The position numbers and the translations under genes were made by a program. A stretch of DNA of 64,000 bases, taken from positions 16,260 through 80,259 of the forward strand of contig JAILRO010000054.1 of assembly GCA_024698145.1 (NCBI GenBank), read 5' to 3'. The notes under the pieces were generated by a model. The model was given only the letters and a program-made list of their open reading frames with translations. It was not told the origin of the DNA and did no database searches. Position 1 is the first letter of the stretch; each line of letters starts with the position of its first letter. Below, piece after piece: positions 8,391 through 17,972 of the stretch. The DNA is from Lachnospiraceae bacterium (GTDB lineage Bacteria > Bacillota > Clostridia > Lachnospirales > Lachnospiraceae).

Positions 8391-9664
8391 TGAAAGGTTT
8401 TAAAGGCTTTTTTGTTTATTTGAGAATAGTGCTTATCGTGTCGCTCTTGCTGCTTGTTATGGTAGCGGGAGCGTCTCGTTATGCTGAAATTGACGGTGTG
8501 ATGTTAAATGATATAACCCAGACAGTGAAAGAGAATTGGGATAATATAGATGCGTTAAATGAAGAACGCTTTGACACGGACATCATGGTATTTGACTGCA
8601 ATAACATATGTATATATTCATCGTCAGATACAGCATTTAAAGGCGTTAATGTACCACTTGATGCCACAAGGGAAGGTATGATTACAATGCCGGTTAATGA
8701 GGGCGAAGTGTTTCTTGGTACGGTAGTTTTAACTAATCCGGCAAGGACGACATATCATAAGACAATTACAAAGCTTGTTTTGTTTACGATTGGCATGATT
8801 GTATTGTTATTGGTTTCGTATATGGCATTTTCGTATTACATTAACAGAAGTATCATAAAGCCTTTTAATCGCATGAAGGAATTCGCAACTTTGATTGCCC
8901 GCGGACAGCTCGATGAACCGCTTATTATGGATAAGGATAATATATTCGGAGTGTTTACGGAAAGCTTTGATATTATGAGGGAAGAGCTTAAAGCGGCAAA
9001 ACAAAGAGAGATTGATCTTAAAATGAAAGAGAAGGAGCTTGTAGCATCTCTAAGTCATGATCTCAAAACTCCGGTTACCGGAATAAGAGCGATATGCGGC
9101 GTTCTTTCAGTAAAAATCGAAGATGAATACTTGAAAGCCAAGGTAGAAAAAATCGAGCAGAAAACAAGAGATATCAACACATTGATAAATGATTTGCTGG
9201 CTTCAGCGTTAGATGACCTTGGAGAAATGAATGTATGCATTACGGAAGAAACATCGGATATTTTGAATAAGATTGTAGAAGAATACGATATCTACGGCAA
9301 AGCAAGTCTTTCTACAGTACCGGAATGTATAGTTAAAATCGATACCAATCGTATGTCTCAGGTTATTGGTAATATAATCAACAACTCTTATAAGTATGCT
9401 GATACAAAGATAGATATCAGTTATGGTTTTAATGGAAGTTTGCTTGAGATGAAGATTCGTGATTACGGGGAGGGCGTTGACCCTGAAGAGGTCGATTACC
9501 TGACCAATAAGTTCTATCGCGGCAAGAAGAATACTGCCGGCAAAGAAGGCAGCGGACTCGGTCTCTACATATCCGGTGAACTGATGAAGAAGATGGGTGG
9601 ACAACTCATCTGTATCAGTGATAAAGACGGATTTGAAGTGACACTTATGATTCCGCTGGCATAA
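8387..9664 (+). CDS. Sensor histidine kinase
   Basis: Two membrane segments (about residues 8-28 and 128-152) flank an extracellular sensor of roughly 100 residues. A HAMP-like region follows (KPFNRMKEFATLIARGQLD), then the H box SLSHDLKTPVTG, N box NIINNSYKYAD, G1 DYGEGVD and G2 GSGLGLYISG. All catalytic motifs are intact. The extracellular domain makes it a direct sensor rather than the short intramembrane BceS type. It is translationally coupled to the regulator and completes the five-gene transporter/hydrolase/two-component operon. Confidence 0.92.
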   Translation: MMKGFKGFFVYLRIVLIVSLLLLVMVAGASRYAEIDGVMLNDITQTVKENWDNIDALNEERFDTDIMVFDCNNICIYSSSDTAFKGVNVPLDATREGMITMPVNEGEVFLGTVVLTNPARTTYHKTITKLVLFTIGMIVLLLVSYMAFSYYINRSIIKPFNRMKEFATLIARGQLDEPLIMDKDNIFGVFTESFDIMREELKAAKQREIDLKMKEKELVASLSHDLKTPVTGIRAICGVLSVKIEDEYLKAKVEKIEQKTRDINTLINDLLASALDDLGEMNVCITEETSDILNKIVEEYDIYGKASLSTVPECIVKIDTNRMSQVIGNIINNSYKYADTKIDISYGFNGSLLEMKIRDYGEGVDPEEVDYLTNKFYRGKKNTAGKEGSGLGLYISGELMKKMGGQLICISDKDGFEVTLMIPLA

Positions 9665-9688
9665 TAAACATATTAACCGGAGATAAAA

Positions 9689-9997
9689 TTATTTATCTTC
9701 CATGGAATTGAATTCCTCTTCGTCAAGAAGCTCTTCGAACTTATCTTCAGCAGCTTCTAATTCTTCTTCAGATTCAATATCGCTAAGTTCTACGTTCTCT
9801 CCGTCAGAAGCGTAGCGGTAGAGGAAATACTCGTCCTCTTCGAAACCTTCAATAGGAGTCTGCGGCATGATTGCAATGTAGAATTGCTCTCTAACCGGGA
9901 AGATGGCAAGTATATCACATTCGACTTCTTTGTCGTTCTCTAACACGATAGTGATTGTGTCTTCTGTGTAAGTAATATTGTCTTTTTCCGTACTCAT
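9689..9997 (-). CDS. DUF1292 family protein
   Basis: This 102-residue, very acidic protein begins with a beta-rich DUF1292 core (ITIVLENDKEVECDILAIF ... FYIAIMPQTP ... EYFLYRY) and ends in a Glu/Asp-rich tail. DUF1292 proteins are common small cytoplasmic proteins of Firmicutes, with no defined reaction. Its start follows an AGGAGT site and lies 15 bases after the stop of the GGDEF-EAL gene on the same strand, so the two are probably co-transcribed. Confidence 0.85.
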   Translation of the reverse strand: MSTEKDNITYTEDTITIVLENDKEVECDILAIFPVREQFYIAIMPQTPIEGFEEDEYFLYRYASDGENVELSDIESEEELEAAEDKFEELLDEEEFNSMEDK

Positions 9998-10012
9998 TGT
10001 CTGTTACTCCTT

Positions 10013-12439
10013 TCATTTCTCATTGAGCATTGCAAAAAACTCTTCTTCGTTAAGTGCTTTTGAGAAGAAATATCCTTGGAGTATATCACAAGTTTCTTCT
10101 TTTAACAAATTGAGCTGTTCAATATTCTCAACACCTTCAGCAATAACCGTAATACCAAGCTTGTGAGCAAGGTTGATAATGGTATCTGCAATGTAGGCAT
10201 CTTTCTCATTGTTGTTAATCTTGGCTACAAAACTTCTGTCGATCTTAAGTGTATCGATAGGAATTTTTGTTAGATAGTTAAATGATGAATATCCGGTTCC
10301 AAAATCATCAAGTGCAATACGAACACCGAATCCCTTGAGCTTGTTAATAATCTCGAGATTGTGCTCAAAGTTCTTAAGAAGAACATTCTCTGTAAGTTCA
10401 ATTTCAAGATATTCAAGAGGCATCGCTGTACGCTGTGGTATTGATTTGACAATGTTAAGCAACTTGTCGCCACGAAGCTGTGCAGTTGAAATGTTAACCG
10501 ATATGTTAAGCGGTTTAAAGCCGGCTTCGATTATTCTGTGATTGAAACTGCATGCTTCGATAAGTGCCCATTCACCAAGTTCATCAATAAGTCCTGATTC
10601 TTCCGCAACAGGTATAAACTCATCGGGTGTTACCGTTCCAAGTTCTATGGAATCAAGTCGCATAAGCGCTTCTGCACCTATTATTTCATGATTCTTTGAG
10701 TTAAACTGTGGCTGATATACGAGATGTACATCATGCATTTCAACGGACTCTCTTAATATCTCTATAAGATCATTTCTTCTTCGCACTTCATTCTCCATAT
10801 CGAGATTGAAGAATGTGTAGCTGTTCTTACCACTGTTCTTTGAAGAATACATGGCGATATCCGCTTTCTTCATAAGGTCTGTAAGAGTTGTTCCGTTCTG
10901 TGGATAGACAGCAACTCCGGCGCTGATTGTAACTCTAACTGTCTCGTCACCAAGTACAAAAGGATGACTTGCAATGTTGACAAGTGATGCCATGAAGTTC
11001 TGCAAATCTTTGTCGGTTCCGGTTGAGTTTCTAAGTATTACGAACTCGTCACCACCGTTTCTGGCAAGTATATCATCTGCGGCAACACGTTCAGACAAAT
11101 CTGCCGTAACAGCCTGAAGCAACAAATCACCGTAGTCATGTCCAAGTGTATCGTTGATTGATTTGAATCCGTCAAGGTCGATAAAGATTACCGCATGACG
11201 TTGCTTTGACGATCCCGGTGATGTCAGTATATCGTCTGCAAACTTGAAGAATGCCATACGGTTATACAAACCGGTAAGTGCATCAGTATAAGCGATTCTT
11301 TTGATGTTAAGGTAGTTATCCTTAAGTTCTATCTGGTTCTCTTCAAGCTTCTTGTGAGAAGCGCTGATTTCTTTGTAGTTGGCGAAAATGATATCCATCA
11401 TCTGGTTGAAGTTGTTGGCAAGGTCGCCAAACTCATCGTCCGTATCAACATCACAATGAACATCGAGCTTACCGGCAGCAGCTTCGCGGATATCTTCCTG
11501 CAATTCGAAAATTGGTTTCGTATAACTGTGTGCAAGTCCGTTACTTATTACACTTGAGAAAATGATAACTATTACAAGAAGTACAATAAGTATAAGCGGA
11601 AGACTTGAAACGATGTTAGTGTATCCGGATGTGTCCTGCTTAACAACATATATCCAATCATAAAGCGGGATAGTTGCATAACCGTACAGGTACTCGGTAT
11701 TCTCTGAATAGGCATCATTGACATCGTCCATAACTGCCTTATCGGAAAATGATGCTATAACTTCTTTGATGTAATCATAGAATGGTCCGTCACCTTCATC
11801 TAAAGGATATCCAAACATTGGATTGCCTTCGTTATCCAGAAGAAATGTTCCTCGTTCTTCGGAAAGGAATATTCCAAAATATTCTCTTGAAATATTAGTT
11901 CTCAAAAGTCCGACAATCTGATCCTTGACTGTAACCGGTGCGATTATATCAAGGGTTTCCTGATTGAAGTTGGATTTGGGAAGAATAGTAGTATTGGTAA
12001 ACTCGGAAATAGGTTTATCCATGACTTCCGCCCAATCCGAATTGGAATCGCTGTCGGTAGTTATTGTAAGATAACCGTCAATATCATAGAAGTAGTAGTT
12101 GACGCTATGATCGGCATTGTTGGACAACTGTATTATTGATTCCTTGATACTTTGATATTCAACAGAACTTTTATCCACCAAAGCATCAGGAGAATTAACC
12201 TTCTCCAATAAATAACTTTTGATACTGTTGGTAGAGGCGAGGGCCTCGGTTTCTATTATTTGTGATTCTAATTGTGATACAAGTCCGTAACTGTAATCGG
12301 AAGCAATCTTGGTAGTATTGACTTCGTTGATGCTTGCATACTTTGAAAGTGATACAAAGTATGCAAGTAATGCCATTAATATTACCGGTATGACTGCCAA
12401 AAACAATATCGAACTTTGAAGCGATTTCTTAATTGACAT
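10013..12439 (-). CDS. Membrane GGDEF-EAL cyclic-di-GMP protein with extracellular sensor
   Basis: The 808-residue protein has membrane segments at about 10-30 and 278-300 enclosing a Cache-like sensor. HAMP follows (about 303-355), then GGDEF (motif GGDEF at 462-466) and EAL (EAL at 590-592). The EAL catalytic signature ELTEN, DDFGTGYSS (711-719) and AEGVE is kept, so both synthesis and breakdown of c-di-GMP look possible. The inhibitory RxxD site is absent: the Arg position (453) is Ala. It should respond to an external ligand and set local c-di-GMP levels. The gene is transcribed opposite to the CheX gene from a shared intergenic region. Confidence 0.93.
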   Translation of the reverse strand: MSIKKSLQSSILFLAVIPVILMALLAYFVSLSKYASINEVNTTKIASDYSYGLVSQLESQIIETEALASTNSIKSYLLEKVNSPDALVDKSSVEYQSIKESIIQLSNNADHSVNYYFYDIDGYLTITTDSDSNSDWAEVMDKPISEFTNTTILPKSNFNQETLDIIAPVTVKDQIVGLLRTNISREYFGIFLSEERGTFLLDNEGNPMFGYPLDEGDGPFYDYIKEVIASFSDKAVMDDVNDAYSENTEYLYGYATIPLYDWIYVVKQDTSGYTNIVSSLPLILIVLLVIVIIFSSVISNGLAHSYTKPIFELQEDIREAAAGKLDVHCDVDTDDEFGDLANNFNQMMDIIFANYKEISASHKKLEENQIELKDNYLNIKRIAYTDALTGLYNRMAFFKFADDILTSPGSSKQRHAVIFIDLDGFKSINDTLGHDYGDLLLQAVTADLSERVAADDILARNGGDEFVILRNSTGTDKDLQNFMASLVNIASHPFVLGDETVRVTISAGVAVYPQNGTTLTDLMKKADIAMYSSKNSGKNSYTFFNLDMENEVRRRNDLIEILRESVEMHDVHLVYQPQFNSKNHEIIGAEALMRLDSIELGTVTPDEFIPVAEESGLIDELGEWALIEACSFNHRIIEAGFKPLNISVNISTAQLRGDKLLNIVKSIPQRTAMPLEYLEIELTENVLLKNFEHNLEIINKLKGFGVRIALDDFGTGYSSFNYLTKIPIDTLKIDRSFVAKINNNEKDAYIADTIINLAHKLGITVIAEGVENIEQLNLLKEETCDILQGYFFSKALNEEEFFAMLNEK

Positions 12440-12497
12440 ATGTGTAAGACCCTTTCCGGAAAATTGGTAGTTTCATATTAAAATGATTATCGGTTAC

Positions 12498-12526
12498 ATT
12501 ATATAAAATCAAAAAATATATTTCAA
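12498..12526 (-). promoter_or_regulatory. Promoter of the GGDEF-EAL gene
   Basis: On the minus strand TTGAAA (12526-12521) and TATAAT (12503-12498) are 17 bases apart. The predicted start gives a leader of about 50 bases before the ATG at 12439. Confidence 0.65.
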
Positions 12527-12615
12527 TGTGAAATTTGTAAAAAACGATGTTGTTAAAGTTATATTTTTTATGGCAAAATTTGTACTTAAAATATCAAAAA
12601 TTTACCGTAATTTAT

Positions 12616-12644
12616 TTGCTTTACAACGACGTATGTGATATAAT
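12616..12644 (+). promoter_or_regulatory. Promoter of the CheX-CheY unit
   Basis: TTGCTT (12616-12621), 17 bases, TATAAT (12639-12644). It lies inside the open frame upstream of ATG 12706, which argues that the longer frame beginning at 12547 is not translated from its start. Confidence 0.65.
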
Positions 12645-12705
12645 AATTGTGCGGTTTTATGTAAATAATTGGGGTTATTTTTTATATGGAGAATGGAGAC
12701 TACTT

Positions 12706-13602
12706 ATGTTTGAAGCTTATTTTGGTAAATACCTTGAGAATCAAGGCATAATTACAAAGGAACAGTACAATGAGGTTGTTATAGCCAGCCAGAGTTCAAG
12801 AGTTAAGCTTGGTCTTTTAGCTGTAGCTGAAGGATTCATGACAGAAGAAGAGGCGGAAGAGGTTAACGATGCGCAGCATAGATTGGACAAGCGTTTCGGT
12901 GATATAGCCGTAAGCCGTGGATATCTTACCGAATCTCAGGTTGAGATGCTTCTTGCAAAACAGGGAGACAGTTATCTTCTTTTCGTTCAGGCTATGGTTG
13001 AGCGTAACATACTTACACTAGAAGAGATACAAGAGCATGTTAAGGCTTACAAGACGGCACAGAACTTATCGGATCTCGATGTAGATGCCATTAAGAGTGG
13101 TGACGTTGATAAGATTATTCCTGTACTTCTTAGGGATTGCAACATTTCTCCTGTGGTTAAGGATTATATAGCTCTTACAGCAAGAAATATTGCACGATTC
13201 ATTGACCGACAGTTCAGAATTGAGAAGGTCAAGGTTGTTAATGAAGTATCGGCACCATTTGCTGCAGCACAGGTGCTTGATGGTGATTATAAGATATTTA
13301 CAGGATTTTTCGGAGAGGGTGAAGCGCTTAAGCTGATTGCAGAGGCCTATGCGAAAGAAGAGTTTGAGGTTATTGATATCGATGTTGTCGATGCAACCTG
13401 TGAATTCCTTAATTGTAACAACGGTCTTTTTGCAACAAAACTTAGCAATGAGTATGTCGATATAGATATGCTTCCACCTATACTTAAGGACACCCCTGCC
13501 AAAGTGACAGATGTTAATAATGTGGTTCTTGTTCCCATTTATATAAGAGATCAGCATGTTGACCTTGTAATATGCAGAGAATCAAAATGGCGTTTAGAGT
13601 GA
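12706..13602 (+). CDS. CheX-like phosphatase with N-terminal MshEN/GspE-N-like helical region
   Basis: ATG 12706 has a GGAGA-type site, gives 298 residues and removes an upstream stretch that overlaps the promoter. Residues from about 1 to 110 form short helical repeats (QGIITKEQYNEVV, RGYLTESQVEMLL) like type II secretion ATPase N-terminal or MshEN units. The last 140 residues look like CheX/CheC: the E-x-x-N motif is in TCEFLNCNNGL, and VSAPFAAAQVL opens the domain. CheX proteins dephosphorylate CheY-P. The gene is followed 45 bases later by a stand-alone CheY, its likely substrate. No flagellar or chemoreceptor genes are nearby. Confidence 0.7.
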   Translation: MFEAYFGKYLENQGIITKEQYNEVVIASQSSRVKLGLLAVAEGFMTEEEAEEVNDAQHRLDKRFGDIAVSRGYLTESQVEMLLAKQGDSYLLFVQAMVERNILTLEEIQEHVKAYKTAQNLSDLDVDAIKSGDVDKIIPVLLRDCNISPVVKDYIALTARNIARFIDRQFRIEKVKVVNEVSAPFAAAQVLDGDYKIFTGFFGEGEALKLIAEAYAKEEFEVIDIDVVDATCEFLNCNNGLFATKLSNEYVDIDMLPPILKDTPAKVTDVNNVVLVPIYIRDQHVDLVICRESKWRLE

Positions 13603-13647
13603 TGCATTTGTCACGGGTGTTTTATAGTTGACAGGAAAAGGGGACAT

Positions 13648-14013
13648 ATGATTATGACAACAGTTTTGATTGTTGATGATTCAAGAACTTCCAGGAAGAT
13701 ATTAAGAGGAATACTTGAATCGGAAGGGTATGAAATCGTTGGTGAGGCCACCAATGGATTAGAGGGATATGAGAAATACGGCGAGCTTAAGCCGGATGTT
13801 GTGACTATGGATATTACTATGCCGGTGTTAGATGGCATAGAATCTCTTAAGAAGATTAAGACAGATTATCCTGAAGCCAAGGTGATTATGATTACGGCAG
13901 CGGGACAGAAAACCAAGATGGTTGAGGCTATAAGAAGCGGTGCAAGCGAGTTCATCGCCAAACCTTTTGAGCCGGAGCACCTTAAAACTATTATAGATAA
14001 AGTTACCAAATAG
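13648..14013 (+). CDS. Stand-alone CheY-like receiver protein
   Basis: The 121-residue single receiver domain has DD at 12-13, phospho-Asp in VTMDITMPVLDG, Thr in ITAAG and Lys in AKPF. An AAGGGGA site precedes the start; ATG at 13654 is an alternative. It has no output domain. Together with the preceding CheX-like gene it forms a receiver/phosphatase module. A terminator follows directly. Confidence 0.9.
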   Translation: MIMTTVLIVDDSRTSRKILRGILESEGYEIVGEATNGLEGYEKYGELKPDVVTMDITMPVLDGIESLKKIKTDYPEAKVIMITAAGQKTKMVEAIRSGASEFIAKPFEPEHLKTIIDKVTK

Positions 14014-14022
14014 TCTATGTAT

Positions 14023-14057
14023 AGGAGTAAGAATCGTAAGATTTTTGCTCCTTTTTA
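14023..14057 (+). terminator. Rho-independent terminator after cheY-like gene
   Basis: Thirteen-base arms, AGGAGTAAGAATC (14023-14035) and GATTTTTGCTCCT (14040-14052), pair with two G-T wobbles around a 4-base loop, followed by T-rich sequence. Confidence 0.8.
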
Positions 14058-14107
14058 TGTATATTTTCTGCATGTTATACAATCATTTATTTTATCTGTA
14101 ATACATG

Positions 14108-14136
14108 TTGCAATAACAGAAAAGTTTGATTATAAT
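14108..14136 (+). promoter_or_regulatory. purL promoter
   Basis: TTGCAA (14108-14113), 17 bases, TATAAT (14131-14136), leaving a leader of about 55 bases before ATG 14197. I looked for a purine riboswitch in this leader and saw none. Confidence 0.65.
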
Positions 14137-14196
14137 TACATGGTATCATTTTGGATAAATAATAATCAATGATTATTACAATACAAGGAGGACATT

Positions 14197-17100
14197 ATGA
14201 GCAAGGTAAAGAGAGTTTACGTTGAGAAGAAACCTGATTATGCAGTTAAGGCAAAGGAGCTTTATGAGGAGCTTACCGATTACCTTGACCTTAATATAGA
14301 AAGTGTCAGAGTGCTCGTTCGTTATGATGTTGAGAACGTGTCTGACAAGACTTATGAGAAAGCGTTGAAGACCGTTTTCTCTGAGCCACCTGTAGATTTC
14401 GTTTATGAGAATGAGTTCCCTAAGGATGCCGGAGATAAGGTATTCTCTGTAGAAGCACTTCCGGGACAGTTCGACCAGAGAGCAGACTCGGCTGAACAGT
14501 GTGTTAAGTTGTTAAATGAGAAAGAAGAGCCAATTATTCGTTGTGCTACGACATATATCATCAAGGGTGATGTCAATGATGAGCAGTTTGAGAAGGTTAA
14601 GTCTTACTGTATCAACCCTGTAGATTCAAGAGAAACAGACGATGCGTCTATCCCGGAGACATTAGTTCAGGTATTTGATGAGCCTGATGATGTTGCTCTT
14701 TTTGATGGATTTAAGGATATGGCAGAAGACAAGTTAAAAGAGCTTTATGACAGCTTGGGACTAGCTATGACATTTAAGGATTTCCTTCATATTCAGAATT
14801 ACTTCAAGAATGACGAGAACAGAGATCCTTCCGTTACAGAGATAAGAGTTTTGGATACATACTGGTCAGACCATTGCCGTCATACAACATTTGCAACAGA
14901 GCTTACCAATGTTACATTTGAAGACGGTTACTACAAGAAACCTATCGAGGATACTTACAATTCTTACCTTGCAGATAAAGAAGAACTTTATAAGGGACGC
15001 GACGACAAGTTCACTTGTCTTATGGATATTGCGCTTATGGCTATGAAGAAGCTTCGCTCTGAAGGAAAGTTACAGGAGATGGAAGTTTCTGATGAGATAA
15101 ATGCATGCTCTATTGAAGTTCCTGTTGTAATTGATGGAGAAGAAGTTCCTTATCTTATTCAGTTTAAGAACGAGACACATAACCATCCTACAGAGATTGA
15201 ACCTTTCGGTGGTGCTGCAACATGTCTTGGTGGATGTATCAGAGATCCGCTTTCAGGACGTTCATATGTATACCAGGCAATGCGTGTAACAGGTGCTGCA
15301 GATCCTACAAAGTCACTTTCAGAGACATTGGAAGGTAAGCTTCCACAGAGAAAACTTGTTACTGTTGCTGCACACGGTTACAGCTCATATGGTAACCAGA
15401 TTGGACTTGCAACAGGTCTTGTTAATGAGGTATATCATCCTAACTATGTTGCAAAGAGAATGGAGATTGGTGCGGTTGTAGCTGCTGCCCCTAAGGAGAA
15501 CGTTAAGCGTCTTACATCTGATCCGGGTAATGTAATTATCTTAATCGGTGGAAGAACAGGACGTGACGGAATCGGAGGAGCTACAGGAAGTTCTAAGAAG
15601 CACACAACCCAGTCAATTGATACATGTGGTTCAGAGGTTCAGAAGGGTAATCCTCCTACAGAGAGAAAGATTCAGAGATTGTTCAGAAGAAGCGAGGTTG
15701 CTTCTATTATAAGAAAATGTAACGACTTCGGTGCAGGTGGTGTTTCCGTTGCAATCGGTGAGCTTGCTGACGGACTTACAATCGACCTTGATAAAGTACC
15801 TAAGAAATATGCAGGTCTTGACGGAACAGAAATTGCTATTTCCGAGTCACAGGAAAGAATGGCAGTTGTTGTTGACAAGTCTGACGTAGATAAGATGCTT
15901 GGATATTGTGAAGAAGAGAACCTTGAAGCAATCGTTGTTGCAGAGGTTACAGAAGATCCAAGACTTGTTATGACATGGAGAGGCAAAGAGATAGTTAATC
16001 TTAAGCGCTCATTTATTGATACAAACGGAGCTCATCAGGAGAGCGATGTTACAGTAACAATGCCTGAGAAGAAAGATTACTTTGATGATAACAATAAGGT
16101 TACTGATGTTAAGAAGACATGGCTTGAGACACTTTCAGACCTCAATGTATGTTCACAGAAAGGACTTGTTGAGATGTTCGATAGCTCAATCGGTGCAGCA
16201 ACAGTTGTAATGCCTTACGGTGGTAAGTATCAGCTTTCACCTACACAGACAATGATCGCAAAGCTTCCGCTTGATAAGGGTAAATGCGATACTGTAACAA
16301 TGATGTCTTACGGTCTTGACCCTTACATGATGAGCTGGTCACCATATCATGGTGCAATATATTCAGTAGTTCATTCTGTTGCAAAGATTGTTGCCTCAGG
16401 CGGTGACTGGAAGAAGATTTACTTCACATTCCAGGAGTACTTCAAGCGTCTTGGTAGTGATTCAAAACGTTGGGGCGAGCCAATGTCAGCACTTCTTGGT
16501 GCATATGACGCACAGCTTGGCTTCGGTCTTGCTTCAATCGGAGGTAAGGATTCAATGTCGGGTTCATTTAACGATATTGATGTTCCACCTACACTTTGTT
16601 CATTTGCAATCGACGTGGCAAGAACAGGCGACGTTGTTACACCTGAATTAAAGAGTGCCGGCAACACATTGATTAAGATTGATATTAAGAGAGATGAATA
16701 TGGTCTCCCTGATTACGAGAGCATCAAGGATACTTATTCAGCACTTTACAAAGATATGCAGGAAGGCAAGATTCTTTCAGCGTTTGCAGTATCTTACGGG
16801 GGTATTATCGAGGCTGTTTCTAAGATGGCGTTCGGTAACGGAATCGGTGTAAGCCTTGATAAGACTGTATCAAGACAGGATCTTGTTAAGAAGGATTACG
16901 GTGCAATTATTTGCGAAATCAAAAATGACGACCTCACATCACTTAATGTTGGTGCAACAAGAATCGGTGAGACAATCGAGGAAGAGAAGTTTATTTACGA
17001 TAATGTCAAGATTGCCATGAAGGATGCCGTAAGCGCATGGACAGGCAAGCTTGAGAAAGTATTCCCTACTTCTTCAGGAGTTAAGGAAGAGAAAGTAAGA

Positions 17101-17949
17101 AATGACGTATATAAGGCAGACAGCATATACGTATGTAAGAATAAAGTTGCAAAACCTAAGGTATTCATTCCGGTATTCCCGGGAACTAACTGCGAGTACG
17201 ATTCAAGAAAAGCATTTGAAAGAGCAGGCGCAGAAGTTGAGACTATCGTATTTAAGAATATGACAGAGCAGAATATCCTTGATTCGGTTGATGCATTTGA
17301 AAAGGCAATTAATCAGTCGCAGATAGTAATGATGCCGGGTGGTTTCTCTGCCGGTGATGAGCCGGAAGGTTCAGCTAAGTTCTTCGCAACTGCTTTCCGT
17401 AACGAGAAGCTTAAGGACGAACTTATGAAGCTCTTGAATGAAAGAGACGGTCTTGTACTTGGTATCTGTAACGGCTTCCAGGCTCTTATCAAGCTTGGTC
17501 TCGTACCTTACGGTAAGATTACATCACAGAAAGAGGATTCACCGACACTTACAATGAACAGTATCGGTCGTCATCAGTCTAAGATGGTTTATACAAAGAT
17601 AGTCAGCAATAAGAGCCCATGGCTTGGAAAAGCAACTCTTGGCGAAGTGTACACAGTACCTATTTCACATGGTGAGGGACGATTCGTTGCAGATAAGGAA
17701 TGGCTTGATAAGTTGTTTGAGAACGGCCAGGTTGCTACTCAGTATGTAGACGTTAACGGTGTGCCTACAATGAATGAGGATTACAATGTAAATGGTTCTT
17801 ATGAGGCTATTGAGGGTATCACAAGTCCTGACGGAAGAGTGCTTGGTAAGATGGCTCATTCAGAGAGACGCGATACAGATGTTGCAATCAATATTTTCGG
17901 AGATCAGAATCAGTTGATCTTTGAGAGCGGTGTTGAGTACTTTAAGTAA
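14197..17949 (+). CDS. purL: Phosphoribosylformylglycinamidine synthase, single-chain clostridial type
   Basis: This cytosolic enzyme makes FGAM from FGAR, ATP and glutamine in purine synthesis. At 1250 residues it joins the synthetase and glutaminase in one chain. It carries the synthetase glycine motif (FKNETHNHPTEIEPFGGAAT), second ATP-fold sequences (FGLASIGGKDSMSG), and a C-terminal class I glutaminase with the nucleophile in GICNGFQ and the His/Glu site in ISHGEGRF. This size and order match the TIGR01857 branch found in clostridia. CAAGGAGGACATT precedes ATG. nnr follows 23 bases later, possibly on the same transcript; other pur genes are not adjacent. Confidence 0.97.
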   Translation: MSKVKRVYVEKKPDYAVKAKELYEELTDYLDLNIESVRVLVRYDVENVSDKTYEKALKTVFSEPPVDFVYENEFPKDAGDKVFSVEALPGQFDQRADSAEQCVKLLNEKEEPIIRCATTYIIKGDVNDEQFEKVKSYCINPVDSRETDDASIPETLVQVFDEPDDVALFDGFKDMAEDKLKELYDSLGLAMTFKDFLHIQNYFKNDENRDPSVTEIRVLDTYWSDHCRHTTFATELTNVTFEDGYYKKPIEDTYNSYLADKEELYKGRDDKFTCLMDIALMAMKKLRSEGKLQEMEVSDEINACSIEVPVVIDGEEVPYLIQFKNETHNHPTEIEPFGGAATCLGGCIRDPLSGRSYVYQAMRVTGAADPTKSLSETLEGKLPQRKLVTVAAHGYSSYGNQIGLATGLVNEVYHPNYVAKRMEIGAVVAAAPKENVKRLTSDPGNVIILIGGRTGRDGIGGATGSSKKHTTQSIDTCGSEVQKGNPPTERKIQRLFRRSEVASIIRKCNDFGAGGVSVAIGELADGLTIDLDKVPKKYAGLDGTEIAISESQERMAVVVDKSDVDKMLGYCEEENLEAIVVAEVTEDPRLVMTWRGKEIVNLKRSFIDTNGAHQESDVTVTMPEKKDYFDDNNKVTDVKKTWLETLSDLNVCSQKGLVEMFDSSIGAATVVMPYGGKYQLSPTQTMIAKLPLDKGKCDTVTMMSYGLDPYMMSWSPYHGAIYSVVHSVAKIVASGGDWKKIYFTFQEYFKRLGSDSKRWGEPMSALLGAYDAQLGFGLASIGGKDSMSGSFNDIDVPPTLCSFAIDVARTGDVVTPELKSAGNTLIKIDIKRDEYGLPDYESIKDTYSALYKDMQEGKILSAFAVSYGGIIEAVSKMAFGNGIGVSLDKTVSRQDLVKKDYGAIICEIKNDDLTSLNVGATRIGETIEEEKFIYDNVKIAMKDAVSAWTGKLEKVFPTSSGVKEEKVRNDVYKADSIYVCKNKVAKPKVFIPVFPGTNCEYDSRKAFERAGAEVETIVFKNMTEQNILDSVDAFEKAINQSQIVMMPGGFSAGDEPEGSAKFFATAFRNEKLKDELMKLLNERDGLVLGICNGFQALIKLGLVPYGKITSQKEDSPTLTMNSIGRHQSKMVYTKIVSNKSPWLGKATLGEVYTVPISHGEGRFVADKEWLDKLFENGQVATQYVDVNGVPTMNEDYNVNGSYEAIEGITSPDGRVLGKMAHSERRDTDVAINIFGDQNQLIFESGVEYFK

Positions 17950-17972
17950 TCAATAAGCAAAGGAAATAGCGT

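Noticed and set aside
9665..9705. Terminator between the sensor kinase and the DUF1292 gene
   Set aside because: GGAGATAAA and TTTATCTTCC can pair but with a bulge, and the arm runs into the DUF1292 coding end without a T-run; too weak to list.
12547..12705. N-terminal extension of the CheX-like protein
   Set aside because: The extension overlaps the promoter at 12616-12644, is Leu/Tyr/Phe-rich noise, and ATG 12706 has a ribosome site.
13066..13557. 163-codon minus-strand frame under the CheX gene
   Set aside because: Antisense shadow with no start signals; the plus strand has conserved domains.
14060..14196. Purine riboswitch before purL
   Set aside because: The leader is only about 55 bases after the promoter and shows no three-stem layout or conserved loop sequences.
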